Of a stretch of 64,000 bases of DNA, positions 33,195-44,736 are shown in pieces. The DNA comes from Ceratothoa steindachneri. Its lineage: Eukaryota; Arthropoda; Malacostraca; Isopoda; Cymothoidae. A model generated the notes under the pieces. It was not told the DNA's origin and ran no database searches. It saw nothing but the letters and a program-made list of their open reading frames with translations. Both the position numbers and the translations under genes were made by a program. Every line of letters begins with the position of its first letter. Position 1 is the first letter of the stretch. The stretch lies in the NCBI GenBank assembly GCA_963969495.1, contig OZ018333.1, positions 85,849,256 to 85,913,255 of the forward strand, in the 5' to 3' direction.

Positions 33195-36100
33195 CTATCC
33201 CCAAAAGTCAACAAGTCGATCAGTCAATGTGCGCGCACTCGTCACAAGTACAAAGGACAGGCGGTAGCGACCCCACTCATCCCGGTACCGGGACAGGTAA
33301 CGTGTGCGAAGATGACCCAGACAGGGACATTGGGAAAGAATGTGCCGAACAGTCTGGGGGACGACGCAGTCGTCACAATAAGGCGCAGATAAGCGCTCCA
33401 TCAAATAGCGATGCGTCACACGAGTGTGTCCAATTCGGAGACGACAGAAAGCGACCTGATGCCGTCGCGGCATTGGGGGATAGGTCCATGGGAACAGTCG
33501 CGGAGCAATGGCACGCAACTTTAAGTTCCCTTCGACCGTCTCACATCTTCTTTGCCAAGCAGTCCGAAGAGCTGCCCGTATTCCCTGCCATGTAGTCGGT
33601 GTGGGGAAGAGCGAAACGCTGGTCCTGTCGCAGAGTCCTCGCGGACTATTTGGCGCGCTTATTCCCCGCAATTCCTACATGTCCAGGAAGCCAACAGAAG
33701 ATAATTTCGACATCCGCCCAGCTCGCCCAAACCGAGGCGTCACGTAAAACGCGAACCAGGGGATGCGGAGATTCCAATGCCCCGATAGCACTCAGGGCGC
33801 TCTGTGAGTTGCTATAGATCACAATCCGGTCTCCGAACCGGGCACGTCGCGTAATCTCCCATACCGACTAGTGTATTGCCCCAGCTCGGCCGTAAAGACA
33901 GACGCAGCGCCTGGCAGAGCACTGCTGACTTCAAACAGAGGGGATACGGCGTGGAAGCCGACCCCCTCTTGGGACTTGGAGCCATCCGTATACACTGGCA
34001 CGGGTCCAGCGTGACACGGGGTGTGCTCCAAAACCGTCGAACGCAATACTCCCGGCGCCGTACAAGCTTTGGGAGCAGAGGCGTGGCAACAAATAGCCAA
34101 ATATGGTACCCTCCAGGGTGGCGTCCTGAGCAGAACCAGGGGAGCCACCGGCCCGAGAGCTAAACCTAGCTCTCGAAGGAGTTTCCTGACCCTAAACCCC
34201 AAAGGGCTTAGGCTATGTCTGGAGCCTCTCGGCGGCATAGGCACCGTCGAGATGAGCTGCGGAGGCAGTGAGAGCTGTTGGCGACTGAGGGAGGCGCCGA
34301 GCTCGCACGTACAGGCGAGTGATGCACTGTACGCGGCGTACAGCGAGTGGCATCTCCCCAGCAACGACCAACAGGCTCTCAATGGGGGAAGTGCGGAAGG
34401 CACCGGTCGCAAGGCAAAGGCCGGTGTGGTGGATCGAGTCCACCTTCCGCAATAAACGCTCGGCTGCGGATGCATAAAACTCGCATCTGTAGTCGAGCTT
34501 CGAACAAACAAATCGATAAAAAAGTAAGGCAGAAGCCCTATCAGCGTCCAAAGCGCTGAACGTCACGGAACAGAAAATATCCATGGCGCGGGTACAAGAG
34601 ACCCTACGGCTGTGAATATGAGCCTCCCAGGGGAGGCGTCGGTCGAATAGAAGGCACGGGAAACGGTGCGAATCAACCACTACCAGGCGCGAAGTCCACC
34701 GCCTTAGTCTTGGCCAAATAAAACCGACATAGCGAGAGACACGGAGTCGACGCTCCAGAGTTGGCATCTGGGCCACGCCAAAATAGATCGAAAGGGCGTC
34801 CCCATATAGCGTAGCGAGAACATCTTCCGGCCGCACCGAGGTGATGCCATTGATGCTTAGGGCAAAGAGTGTGACACTGACGACACTTTCCTGCGGGACA
34901 CCCTCTTCCTGCTCCTTTGGGTCGGAGAGGGCTTCCCCCATCCGTACGCGGAATCGACGATCTCGCAAAAATTCAGATATAAACATTGGGGAGGCGTCCC
35001 ATCGCCCCCATCGTGTAGAGAGTCTCTATGATACCGTATCGCCATGCGGTACCATAGGCCTTCTCCAGATCGAAAAAGACTGTGGCGTAGTGCTGTCTAT
35101 GAAGGAAGGCATCGCAGACGGCATTTTCCCGTAGGAGCCGAGCATCCGACGTAGAGTGGAACTTGCGGAAGCCGCACTGTGCAGAAGACAGATGGCCTCC
35201 GCTGTCCAGGAATAAAGGCTAATCTAACACTTACCAATTTCTCCATCAACTTGCACACGCAAGAGGTTAGAGAGATTGGGCGGAAACCGGTCGGAGTAGA
35301 GTGATCTCTCCCCGGTTTGCGAAAGGCCAGCACAGTAGCGATTCGCCAGGAATCTGCGAGGAGACCCTCCACCCAGATCCTGTTGAACAAATCTAAGAGA
35401 AAGGCCATGCCTCGCTCATCCAAGTGTCGAAGCATGGCGTACGGGACATTGTCCAAGCCATGGGCGGTGTCCGCAAACGATGCAAAAGCGGAGCGCAACT
35501 CACTCACAGTAAACCTGTCGTTGAAGGGTTCTCCGCCTCTCGAGGTAAAGTCCAGCCGGCAGCCTTCCGCAACATCAAGACGTGCATTGAATGCTGGCGA
35601 AGCAGCATCCCGGCTAGAGAATTCGGAGAAAGCGGTCACGAAGAATTCCTCCAAGGACGCGCTGTCCGAGATTGCGGTCCCATTCTCCTGGAGAACGGGA
35701 GGGGGGTCCTACGAGAACTTGCCCCGAATCCTTTTGACTCGCTTCCACACCTCTGCCAGAGGAGTCTTCCCGTTAAGACACGAAAGCCCGCCAAGAAGAG
35801 CGGCGGGCGTGCTTTGAAATATACCGGCACCTAGCCCTAGCCCAACGAAATTCAGCGAAAGTGAAATCTTTCGGGCGGCGCTTATAGCGTATGTAGGCAT
35901 AACGCTTCTGTTTGAGGGCCATCTCACACTCGGCCGACCACCATGGGAGTGGTCGGCGTTCAAAACGGCCAGACGTTCTGGGAATAGTAGTCAGGCCCGC
36001 AGAGATGAGGTTGCATGAGAAGAAATCAACGGCCTCATCTACCGACCTAAACTCCTCGACTGAGATGGAGAATTCAGTCATTTCCTGAAATGCAGGCCAC

Positions 36101-36785
36101 AGCGCCCGCGCCAAGCACCACTGAGGTGGGCTCTCAGGGAAAAGTTGCCTTGAAAATTATATTTGAAGGGGAAAGTGATCACAACCATGGAGGTCATCGA
36201 CCACCCCCCAATCAAAATCAGGCTGTGCATCCGAAGAGCACAAAGATAGATCAAGGCAAAAAAATGAAGCGGTTCTCGGGCAGTGATGCGTAAACTCATC
36301 CACATTTAGGACACCTATCTCAAGCTCTTCGATCAGATCGGCAAGGACTTGTCCCATCGGATTTATTGAGTAATCCCCCCAGAGAGGATGCCTGCCGTTC
36401 AGATCTCCAAGCATGAGAGGGCCTCAGCAACCGTGCCACGACACGGCAAAAGTCCCCCGCGTCGAAGTCAGCTGACGGTGGAATGTACGCAAAAATGATA
36501 GTATACCTCCTATCCAGGTGAAGCTGCACAGCCACTGTCTGAAAGGAGGTATCTAAAGAGAAAGGAAGCACGGAGAGATCATGCCGGGTGTAAACCGCGC
36601 ATCTCCCAGCCCGGACATCTCGTAGTGGTGGGGTTGCAAGACCCTTATTCCACGGGAAGGCGGGCAGGGGGCACGCGCCTAGCATGGTCTCCTGCAGAAA
36701 AATAGCTAACGGGGAACGGGACGAGACGAGCCTCCTCAGCTCCTCCCAGTTAGCCCGGAGTCCACGGCCATTTCATTGAAGGAAC
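33195..36785 (-). pseudogene. Family A ORF2 in C3 (EN, RT, RNase H, Cys/His)
   Basis: Domains in order from 36785 leftwards. Endonuclease: ETMLGACPLPAFP-like start, RRYTIIFAYIPPSADFDAGD, LGDLNGRHPLWGDYS and a C-terminal GCDHFPLQ (SDH position). Linker at 36114-35773 with WWSAECEMALKQKRYAY. Reverse transcriptase at 35654-34700 with LDNVPYAMLRHLDERGMAFL, FRKPGRDHSTPTGFRPISL and LYGDALSIYF at the YxDD box, so one catalytic Asp is lost. RNase H at 34270-33680 with VYTDGSKSQEG. The tail at 33500-33250 has VAFCRLRIGHTRVTHRYLME and YCDDC. At least four frameshifts split it. Confidence 0.85.
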
Positions 36786-36799
36786 ATGCCCCCCATGCC

Positions 36800-39225
36800 T
36801 AGCTCGGAGGAGACCTGAGGGGGCTCTTCGAACAGAAGACCCTCACGGGAATGGCTGTACGCTTCCCGGAGGCATAACCCCGGGCGCTGTTGGCCGGACA
36901 AAGCGCTGAAGGCGCTGTCGCCTTCGAGGACTTATTGAGGGAGGTTGGGCTCGCCATGTGAGTCTTTTCCTCCTTACGCCTCGAAACCTTAGGCGGGCGT
37001 TGCGGCTTCGGAGGTGATGAGAGGGGCCCTATTTTCGAGGAACCACCGTCTCTGAGCCACTCAGCCCACCACTTCTCGTGGGCGAACGAGCCGAAGCTCC
37101 TTTGTTGCTGTCCTGGTTTCAGGGGACAACTTTAGGAACCCCGGAAGATGGCCTAGCGACCATCTTCAGGGGTGTTGCCTCCTGTGAGTCTAACGACTCG
37201 GTCGAGGCGCGTGGCCGTTTCGCCTTACGGTAAACGGTCACGCTGGGGAAAAAAGGTTGAGCCCTGGTTTTAGCCGGGGCTGGGTGTGAACCATTTTTGC
37301 CGCCAGCTTTACCAGGGGAGCGCCCGGGTTGAGTAGAGCACGCAGAAGGGCTCCGAATGGGCGCGGAAACAACAGTGCTCGTTGGCCTGGGTGGGCCAGG
37401 AGCAGAGGGTGTCTTTATAACTATTGAGGCATATGACTTCCCAGGCAGAGCCGGGCGCGCCAGGACCAAGTACTTAGCCTCGCGGAATCAGAATCGATCC
37501 TGGGCCTGAACGGCCAGGATTTCTTTCTCGAGGAGATATGCACCACATTGCTTCAAAGAAGCGGGGTGTGGCTCTCCGCAATTGACACACATGGCCACAC
37601 ACGATTTGGACTTATCGTGTGCGGCCTTGGAGCAATTTACACAAACTTCGGGTGACCCCGACTTTGCACGTCTACAAGAACGATTCGTATGGCCGAAGCA
37701 GTGACAGTAATAGCACCACCGCGGCAGTTGCACGAATGCCTTGACGCGGTAGCGATACTAATCGGCAAGCACCGACTCAACGAGCTTGTCACAGTCGAAC
37801 GTGACGAAGAGTGTAGGGGTGGGTCTCGAGGCCCCTCCCTGTTTTCTCATCACACGTTCGACCTTGACCGCCCCATGGTCGGCCAGCTCTAAGGTGATGT
37901 CCTCTATAGAGTAGTCAACGGGTTACCTCGCATAAACTACTCCTTTCATAAAGTTCATGGTAGAGTGCAGCGTCACACACTCACCGGGGTGCCATCAAGT
38001 GTCCGAAGAGCACTTATCTTGGCCGCCTCGGCGCGATTCGCTGCATTCGCCAGAAGGCTCCCGTCCGAGAAACGGGTCACCTTCGGCTCTCTACCAATTA
38101 CACTAGCTAATCCTCTCCTCTGATGGATCATGTTGCCCTTGGCCAATATGCTGCCATCAGTGGAGCGAATGATGAGGAAGCGTTTGAAGCCAGCGGGCTC
38201 GAAAACGCCAGGTAACATCTGAATGAGGGGCCCAAATGTCATCGAGGCTCCGCCCTGTGTGCTTTTGGTCTTAGTCAGGGGCTCCGCAACCGGGGGATGC
38301 AGAGGGGCCGGATGTGCCGATCTTGGCTTGGTCGATTGCCAGAGTGGCAGCAGACCCATCCGTACCCGCATCTCCCGCGGATGGAGAGGAGCCCCGAGTC
38401 TCCCTTTTTCTTTTTTAGAGAGGATGGCGGGGAATGAACCCGCTTCTCACCTCCGCCGGCAGAAGCCCCTAGGCCAGATGAACCGGCCTCAGCCAGGTCC
38501 TTCTCCGAAATGGAGAAGGTCCTGGTGGTCGCAGGGGCACCGGTCGGAAGAGATCCCTCCCCTCCATGTACTGCCTCAGAAACCCCAACCGTTTGAGGAG
38601 GACCTTGCATAGGGGCAGATTTGGGTTCGGTGTTATGCGCCGAGCCCGGATTCCCCCCCATGGAAGGCCCTACCCTCTGAGACTGGGTTTCCTCAAGGAC
38701 CATTTCTATCACAGGAGGGGCCTCCAGTTGGCCATCCCCTCCCTGGACATCGCAGGTCCCCTTGGCAGTGTCGCCAGTCTTTTTTGGGGAGGCCCCTGCC
38801 TTGACCCCGGCAAGGTTTAAAATTCTTGCCATCAGGTCTTTTGAGGGAAGCGACCGAAGGGGCCTGGCTTCCCTCTCCCCCCTAAGGGGGTTTGCCCTAT
38901 CGAGCCGCATACACGAGGGTTGGTCGGCAATGGGCTGCCTGCTGGCTTTCATGGCAGTCCCCTTAGAAAGAAAAGGAGGGAATGCCGATGGAAATAGGGA
39001 GGTGCCCGAAAGCACCTCCAGAGAAGGGGGTGAGGGGAGTCCCCTACACCCGTAGGCGTAGGAGAGGAGTAAGCCTCCTCTCCGGTTAAAGAAGTATGGA
39101 GGGTCCCCTGCGCAAGCACAAGGGGGGGTACCTCCATTTTTTCGGTGGAGCTGCCCGAGGGCGGCTCCGTTGATGTTACAGGGGAAGTTGGGGGTTGTTT
39201 TTTTTTTATATTCATCATTGGGCAT
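36800..39225 (-). pseudogene. Family A ORF1 in C3 (Gag-like)
   Basis: ATG at 39225 follows the conserved leader hairpin. A 316-codon frame (39225-38275) is Pro/Ser/Gly-rich with EKRVHSPPSSLKKKK near its end. A second frame (38371-37973) contains GFKRFLIIRSTDGSILAKGN. A third (37733-37488) carries three knuckles: C-x2-C-x4-H-x4-C, C-x2-C-x4-H-x5-C and C-x2-C-x3-H-x6-C. A fourth (37469-37119) is the basic Pro/Ser tail. The protein would coat element RNA. Frameshifts between the four frames make it inactive. Confidence 0.78.
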
Positions 39226-39262
39226 GGTGACCCTCTTTTTTACACGGGATGCAATCGCGCAT

Positions 39263-39295
39263 CACCTCTCGCAGTAGCCCGCACTGCAAGAGGTG
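39263..39295 (-). promoter_or_regulatory. Conserved leader hairpin upstream of ORF1
   Basis: CACCTCTCGCAG, a 9-base loop and CTGCAAGAGGTG form a 12-base-pair stem with one mismatch, 38 bases upstream of the ORF1 start. The copy at 52270-52302 has the same stem with a compensating pair change. Confidence 0.55.
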
Positions 39296-39596
39296 CTTGC
39301 AGGCCCGGCAGAGCCAGGCGCCGCAATTTCGGACCACCCCTCCCGCCTGGTGGCCTGGCAGTCCATCGGCATGGCGGCTCCACCTTAGATACGGCGTAAA
39401 ATCAAGGATAGACAGTGAATTTTAGATGAAAGGGATATGAGGAAGGTATGGGTGGGGATGAAGCAGGTTGTTAAAGATCCCCCATCCCGAATCGGAGCTC
39501 AAGGGTTAGGGAACATTGTCCCCTTCCCCCTCAGCCCCGATCCGGGACGGTTGGCTTGAGAAGAAGGTCAGCATCTACCCTGTGAAATTAGAGGCT

Positions 39597-39921
39597 GACC
39601 AGAGAAAGTTGTGGGAGAGGTTGTATGAAAAGCGACGAGGTAGGGGAGAAATACAGGCTATCTGAAGGAAGGAAGAGAGGCTAAGCTGGGGCCGGACGGA
39701 GCGCTGGATCCCGTCAGCACGGCGGCCAGGATGGCAAATCGCCGCGCCCCTCACGGGGCTGACCAGAGAAAGTTGTGGGAGAGGTTGTATGAAAAGCGAG
39801 GAAACCGGGGGGAAACAAGTGTTTTGAAGGAAGGAGAAGAGGCTAAGCTGGGGTCGGATGGGGAGCTGAATCCCGTCTGCACGTCGGCCAGGATGGCAAA
39901 TCGCCGCGCCCCTTACGGGGG
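39597..39921 (-). repeat. Two tandem 164-bp leader units
   Basis: gaccagagaaagttgtggga starts units at 39597 and 39761. Each unit ends with gcaaatcgccgcgcccc and ac-ggg. Single units occur at 15.0, 23.3, 32.0 and 40.7 kb. They lie at the 5' end of family A, where internal promoters of non-LTR elements sit. Confidence 0.85.
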
Positions 39922-40790
39922 TCACACATGCAAACTGGACATTAGGGGTCAGGGGCCAATGGGCACTGTTATCCATTGCTCCCTTAACTGGGATGGCCCT
40001 ATCAAGCAGCTCCCACTTATAGTAGTCAATTATAGGCGATCCGCTGCTTTCTTGCCAGTCACCCTTGAAAGTATGGGGGGACTGCCCCTGGAAAGATTAG
40101 GTCACCCAATGGCGCCTACAGAAAAGGCGGGGAGTCCCCTCCACCCGTAGGGCTATGAGAGGAGTAAGCCTCCTCTCTGGCAGAGAAGTTAGCACGGGTC
40201 TCTAAGAAAGCACAGGAGGGGACCTCCCTTTCTGTGCTGGAGCTGCCCAAGAGCAGCTTACGATGATGGTAGAGGGGAAGATAAAGGATGAATATTTCAA
40301 AGGAAAGTCTCATTGTTTTCACGGGAGGCAAGCGTTAATCACCCCACGCAGTAGCCCGCTCTATGATGGGTGAATCTAGGGCCGGCAAAGCCAGCTGACA
40401 CCATTTGGAGCACTCCTCCCGCCCAGTGGACTGGCTGCCCATCGGCCTTGGAAAAAATAAGGGCTAGGTTAGGAGGGCGTGGATGGGGGTGAGGCCGGTC
40501 GTAAGAAGCCAACCATTCCAAACCAGAGAGCTGAGGAGGAATGGGATGAATGTCACCTTCTCCACAACCCCAATCCAAGATTTCCTGGTGAGACAAAGTT
40601 GGTGAGTATCAATCCTGTAAAATTAGATGCCAACTAGAGAAAGTTGTGTGAGAGTTTGTATTGGAAAGTGAGGAAGCAGGATAAGAAGCCGGTGTCAGAA
40701 AGGAGCGGAGGCTAAGTTGCGGCTAGATAGTAAGCCGAGCCCTTCAGCAATGGGGCCGGGAAAGCAAATCAACGTGCGCCTTATGGGATG
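39922..40790 (-). repeat. Family A fragment C4: leader and ORF1 N-terminus
   Basis: Contains the ORF1 start region (gtaggagaggagtaagcctc-like block at about 40145-40180), the leader with a decayed hairpin (40338-40373) and one leader repeat unit (40610-40785). It abuts the 5' end of C3. With fragment C5 on the far side of C3 it may be one older copy split by C3, though the middle of ORF1 is missing. Confidence 0.6.
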
Positions 40791-40896
40791 AATTTAAGAG
40801 AATGATGAAAAAGAATGAGTCATACCATGAAGAAATAGATAAATGATGTTTTTTCTATGGAAACATTTTTCTTAGTATCAAATAATCCATGCATGG

Positions 40897-40977
40897 GTAA
40901 TGATCAAACCAAGCTCCACTTTAATCTTAATTAAGGCAGTCCCTTAGGCCACTCGGCTAACATCTGAACAAAAATTC
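40897..40977 (-). repeat. tRNA-Leu/Ser-like SINE head, decayed
   Basis: The minus strand reads TTAGCCGAGTGGCCTAAGGG (A-box region, about 40960-40941), then about 30 bases, then GGTTTGATCATTACC (B-box region, about 40910-40896). This order and spacing suit a tRNA-Leu or tRNA-Ser-derived promoter. No matching second half of a tRNA acceptor stem is visible, so it is more likely a SINE head than a gene. Confidence 0.4.
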
Positions 40978-41118
40978 TCATAACTGGCTTTCAATAAAGG
41001 ACTAGATAAAATTCAACCCTCTCAACTTATTTCTCTTTAACCAATAATAGGTTTTAGAGAGATTGAGCTACCATGGGAACATTGCTAAATATTATAACAA
41101 GCAGCTCATTGTAACTAC

Positions 41119-41268
41119 CTCTTTGACTGGGCATTCTTTTAACAGCAATTCATTAGAACCATCAACAATTGCTCGTTCTTGACCTGTGATAAATTTTACT
41201 TCATTTCCATGATCTGAATCAGACAACTCTTCCTTCATTTCTTTGATGGCAGTTTCTTTATAAATATC
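41119..41268 (-). CDS. Small coding exon (exon B) of the zinc-finger gene
   Basis: Bounded on the minus strand by an acceptor (ccctatttttttatattag, AG at 41270-41269) and a donor (GAG|GTAGTT at 41119/41118). The 150 bases hold exactly 50 codons without stop, acidic and Lys/Glu-rich (KEMKEELSDSDHGNEVKF), in phase 0 at both ends. The next exon in phase 0 on this strand is the zinc-finger exon starting GTG ATG AAA at 25626. N-terminal leaders rich in KEE and SD are common in arthropod zinc-finger genes. The link is inference; a transcript would settle it. Confidence 0.55.
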
Positions 41269-41423
41269 CTAATATAAAAAAATAGGGAATTTACTTTTTG
41301 TAACTCTACACAAGTACAGATTTACAGGTTCATCATTAGATAAGTAAAAGTATATTAACCAAAATGTATACAAAAGAATAATGTGGAATGCTAATATAAA
41401 TAAGAAAATCCTGAGATGCTTAC

Positions 41424-41508
41424 ATTTTTATCATCTAGATGAAAATTAAGTGTAAAATCGATATCTTCCTTTTTCATTTCTTCCATTTTTGTAGCCTCTG
41501 AAGAAATC
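41424..41508 (-). CDS. Small coding exon (exon A), likely start of the zinc-finger gene
   Basis: Acceptor ttatttgttatag (AG at 41510-41509) and donor AAT|GTAAGC (41424/41423) bound 85 bases. One base plus 28 codons are open and end in phase 0, matching exon B. An ATG at 41486 (MEEMKKEDIDF) is a good candidate initiator, in which case the first seven codons are 5'UTR. With exons B and the finger exon the product would be about 565 residues. Upstream exons are not recognised. Confidence 0.5.
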
Positions 41509-42672
41509 CTATAACAAATAAAGGCAAAGTTGCTTCAATTTCCTAAAAAATTTAATTCATTGAATCATTAGTTAATTAATATGTCTGTATTTTTGGAGAA
41601 TAGTTGAGTGGCTGGAGCTTAGTAGTCTATAAGTGCTCTCTCTCTCACATGTGTGGTAATTTTTCTGAGTTGTGGCTCATTTAGTCTTGTTTGATGGGAG
41701 GTTGTTTAAGTGTATGTGAATACAGGGTAGAGTGGATGTGTTTTAATAAATTATAAATTGGAGATAAATCTATTATGCTGCTATTGCTAGGATTGGGCTT
41801 GTAATTAATTTGGAGGATGGATAAAGGTAGTTTTCTTGTAGGTTGATGGTTGGGATGAGATTGATTCACGATCATTTAATATCAAAATTAATGAATGTTT
41901 ATTGACATGAATGAGAAAAGATGAATAGTACTTTTTAGCTTAAGTGGTTCTGAAGATGTAGAGCCATGAACTTTTTAAAAGGTATATATGAGGTAATCAA
42001 TGTTTAAATGTCACATTTCAGTTATGATATTTAGAAAACTCATTCTTAAAATATTAATGTGAAACATAATGAGACAAAATACAATAATCTTCACTTTTTA
42101 TAAATAGAAGTATGTCAGTTTTGGTACTCAACTAAAAAATATCTTCTGGTGATCAGAAATTTGTTCTAAATGCTTTTACATATGGGTAATTCAATTGGCA
42201 TCAGTCATGTGCAAAGTATAGTTTCGCCTCATGTAGTATCTGAAAATTGCTGTTCTTTTTGTTACTTTTGTAATATGTTAAATTTAGTGCTTTTATAGTG
42301 ATAACTTTAGTGGCCATTCAACACAAGATCAACTTTTGAATTAAAAAAGTATAGCAAAGAATGAACAGGACAACGATTGACTGATTTTGCAAAAGAATAT
42401 GGTAAGGTCATAACAAACTCTAGCTGAAAGTAAAAAATAAACAGGATTTTTCAGGAATGACAATTTAGAGGTACTGTACTATTGAATAACCCTAGAACTT
42501 TTACTTGCATTGAAATGTTCAATATATATTTTTTTTATTATGAGGGTAACTATTTAGGCCCCAGAACATATTATCTTTAATTACTTGTATTTAAATGGGA
42601 AATAATTATTTGGTTTTGTCATTTCTAGTTTTTGACCTCCTTCCAAGAACCAAATAATGGCAATAATTGAGA
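41509..42672. other. AT-rich non-coding, no gene seen
   Basis: AT-rich sequence upstream of exon A on the minus strand, without recognisable frames or repeats. It could contain the promoter or a further 5' intron of the zinc-finger gene. Confidence 0.4.
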
Positions 42673-42728
42673 GTCCAGTTTATATCATATAAACTGGACC
42701 CTTTAATATACTATATTATAGTATATTA
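42673..42728. repeat. Two adjacent perfect palindromes
   Basis: GTCCAGTTTATAT, one base, and its exact complement occupy 42673-42699. TAATATACTATA, one base, and its exact complement occupy 42704-42728. Both are perfect apart from the central base and are four bases apart. Confidence 0.9.
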
Positions 42729-43539
42729 GAGACTAAAGTTTTTTACAATATACACTGCATTTTTAGCTTTAAGGTGGAAGTAACTGTCTTCACGCCCCTC
42801 GACAAGGTTGGGTAAGGATTTACAAATAAGAAGTTCCAAAATGTTGTAAAACTTATATAAACTTATCAATACCCCAAAATGTGAGGGCTTGGGAACACTG
42901 AAAAGCAATGGTTTGGTGGGCTGTATCCAGCCATTATTGCCTATCCTATTTCGGGTTCAGACTTTTAGTGGCCACTCATTGAGTGGCAATGTTAATGTTT
43001 TCCAAATGTGCAGTGACCAGTGGTTTTCCAGTGGACCAGTCTCAAACCAAATGGGCATTACTCAACTGAGCAGCCAGAGATGCAAGCCAACAGGATAGAA
43101 TTCTTTAATAAGAGATACTAATCCTTGAAAGTATTGCCAAGATCTGAGATTTTTAGTTGGCCTGGTAGCCAACAAGGCAGGAAAGCTTGTACACCATAAA
43201 AATATAGCCTTACGCACACCTAAAGAGCAGCAGGGAGGTGGTTATCCCAAATAACATGCAGATTGGTTATTGGGGATAAACTAATCTTCCAATTAATCAT
43301 GCCCCACTGCCCAGGGTCCCTAAAGTCCTGGCCCTTGGGACCTGTTGGCATTGTTTATTAAGGTTCCAAAGCCTCTCTTCTGACATAGCATGATAAGCTT
43401 GTTAGGCCTAGCTGAGACAAGATTGAGGGGATAGTTATATAAAAAAAAGAATGTCTAGACAGAACACGGGGAGGCCAAACAACAAAGAGGCTTAGGGTAT
43501 ATGATCAGGGTTTCTCATTGGCCATAGAAAAAAAAGAGA
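42729..43539. other. Probably ancient repeat, not resolved
   Basis: No coding frame is convincing. From about 42900 the sequence is less AT-rich and has the CA/TG-heavy look of an old family A copy, continuous with the recognisable fragment that follows, but I cannot align it by eye. Confidence 0.3.
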
Positions 43540-43900
43540 GATGTTGGTGACTAAGGGAGATGATGAAATCACATGTATACATGCATGGTGCATGCCATAA
43601 AGAAAGTCGCAGCACCCTTTCATCAACAAGGAAGTTCTCTATCAGGGACATGCAGTAAGGCACTAGTCACCAAGCGTAGACCAGTGTGTGGTGGATCAAA
43701 TCCATTTTCAACACTAGATACTCAGATGTAGAGTAGTGAATCTTACAACCAGACTAGTTTTGAGCAAACAAAGGAACAGTACAAGATAGAAGCGTAAACC
43801 TAGCAAAACAACACAAAATGAAAAATATCCATGGCTCAGGTACCAAACACCCTAAAGCTATAAATATAAACAAATTATCTCCACACTTTTCACAAAACAG
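43540..43900 (-). repeat. CpG-decayed family A ORF2 fragment
   Basis: Plus-strand order ggtgactaaggga, gcactagtcaccaag, gtgtggtggatcaaatccat, cagatgtagagtagtgaatc, gagcaaacaaaggaac and aaatatccatggctcaggta follows the copy at 34.28-34.61 kb (ggcgactgaggga, gtgtggtggatcgagtccac, gaaaatatccatggcgcggg). Most differences turn CG into TG or CA. It covers the stretch after the RT core. Confidence 0.75.
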
Positions 43901-44736
43901 CTGATGAAATCATCCACAACCTCAAGCACTCAGCTGCCCATGCCCCAGACCTCAGTAATATAGAATACAAGTTAGAAAGGTTTAAAATTAAAGCTACTTA
44001 CACAAGGCAATATCCCAAATTTAGAAGCATTATGTAATCATCATGATACCAAAAACCAATACTACCTTTATCGCACTGTCCACTCCTGTTCCTCTGTACC
44101 CTATCCAAATCATTAAGCACCTCATCATAAATAGATGACTCCACACCTTCCTTTGTTACATTACCTAATATATTAAAGAATTTACTTAATTTATATTAAT
44201 GTTAATGTCATACTAAACTTTTCTTTATATACATATTTGATAATTATAAATAATTAAATAGCTATATTTGGTAAAAAACCTTCACTTTATCAAAATAAGG
44301 CAGTATCAAATTTGTTTAAGAAATTCAAATTGATAAATTGGGAAAAGCCATAGACTGGCGCTGAGCTGCGACAACTCACTAATTGGACTATCATACCATT
44401 CACGCATCATCAACTCCTTGATCTACTGAGTTCTTTGTTGACTTAGAATTTATCTTATACAAAAGATGGCTTCAGATCAATATCCTCAACAAACAATCTT
44501 CTTATTAGGATGTTTAAGTTAAAAGTTATTAAAGAACTCTATACTTGTGGTTGATGCTCGGTAATTAAAGTGCCTGAGGGGATCAGAGAATAGCAAAGAG
44601 CCAAATGGAAGGAGAATAGGTGAGTGTTACTCCGGTATGGAAGTGTGTTGGGTGTAAGGATGTTTGAGTGTGGCCGTGAATCAATAACTGAATGATCCTC
44701 GCACATGCGCCTATCTTTCAGGGGGATCTTCTAAAG
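43901..44736. other. AT-rich non-coding, no gene seen
   Basis: No recognisable frame. It is the left flank of Gypsy copy 1. Confidence 0.4.

Larger units (their letters stand above)
32893..39921 (-). mobile_element. Family A copy C3, the most complete (about 7.0 kb)
   Basis: Minus-strand I-like non-LTR retrotransposon with all expected parts: poly(A)-derived T-run at its left edge, 3'UTR, ORF2 (endonuclease, reverse transcriptase, RNase H, Cys/His tail), ORF1 with three zinc knuckles, and a 5' leader with two tandem 164-bp units. RNase H after reverse transcriptase places it in the I/Loa-like assemblage. All genes carry disabling changes. It can serve as the local reference for the other fragments. 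Confidence 0.85.
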
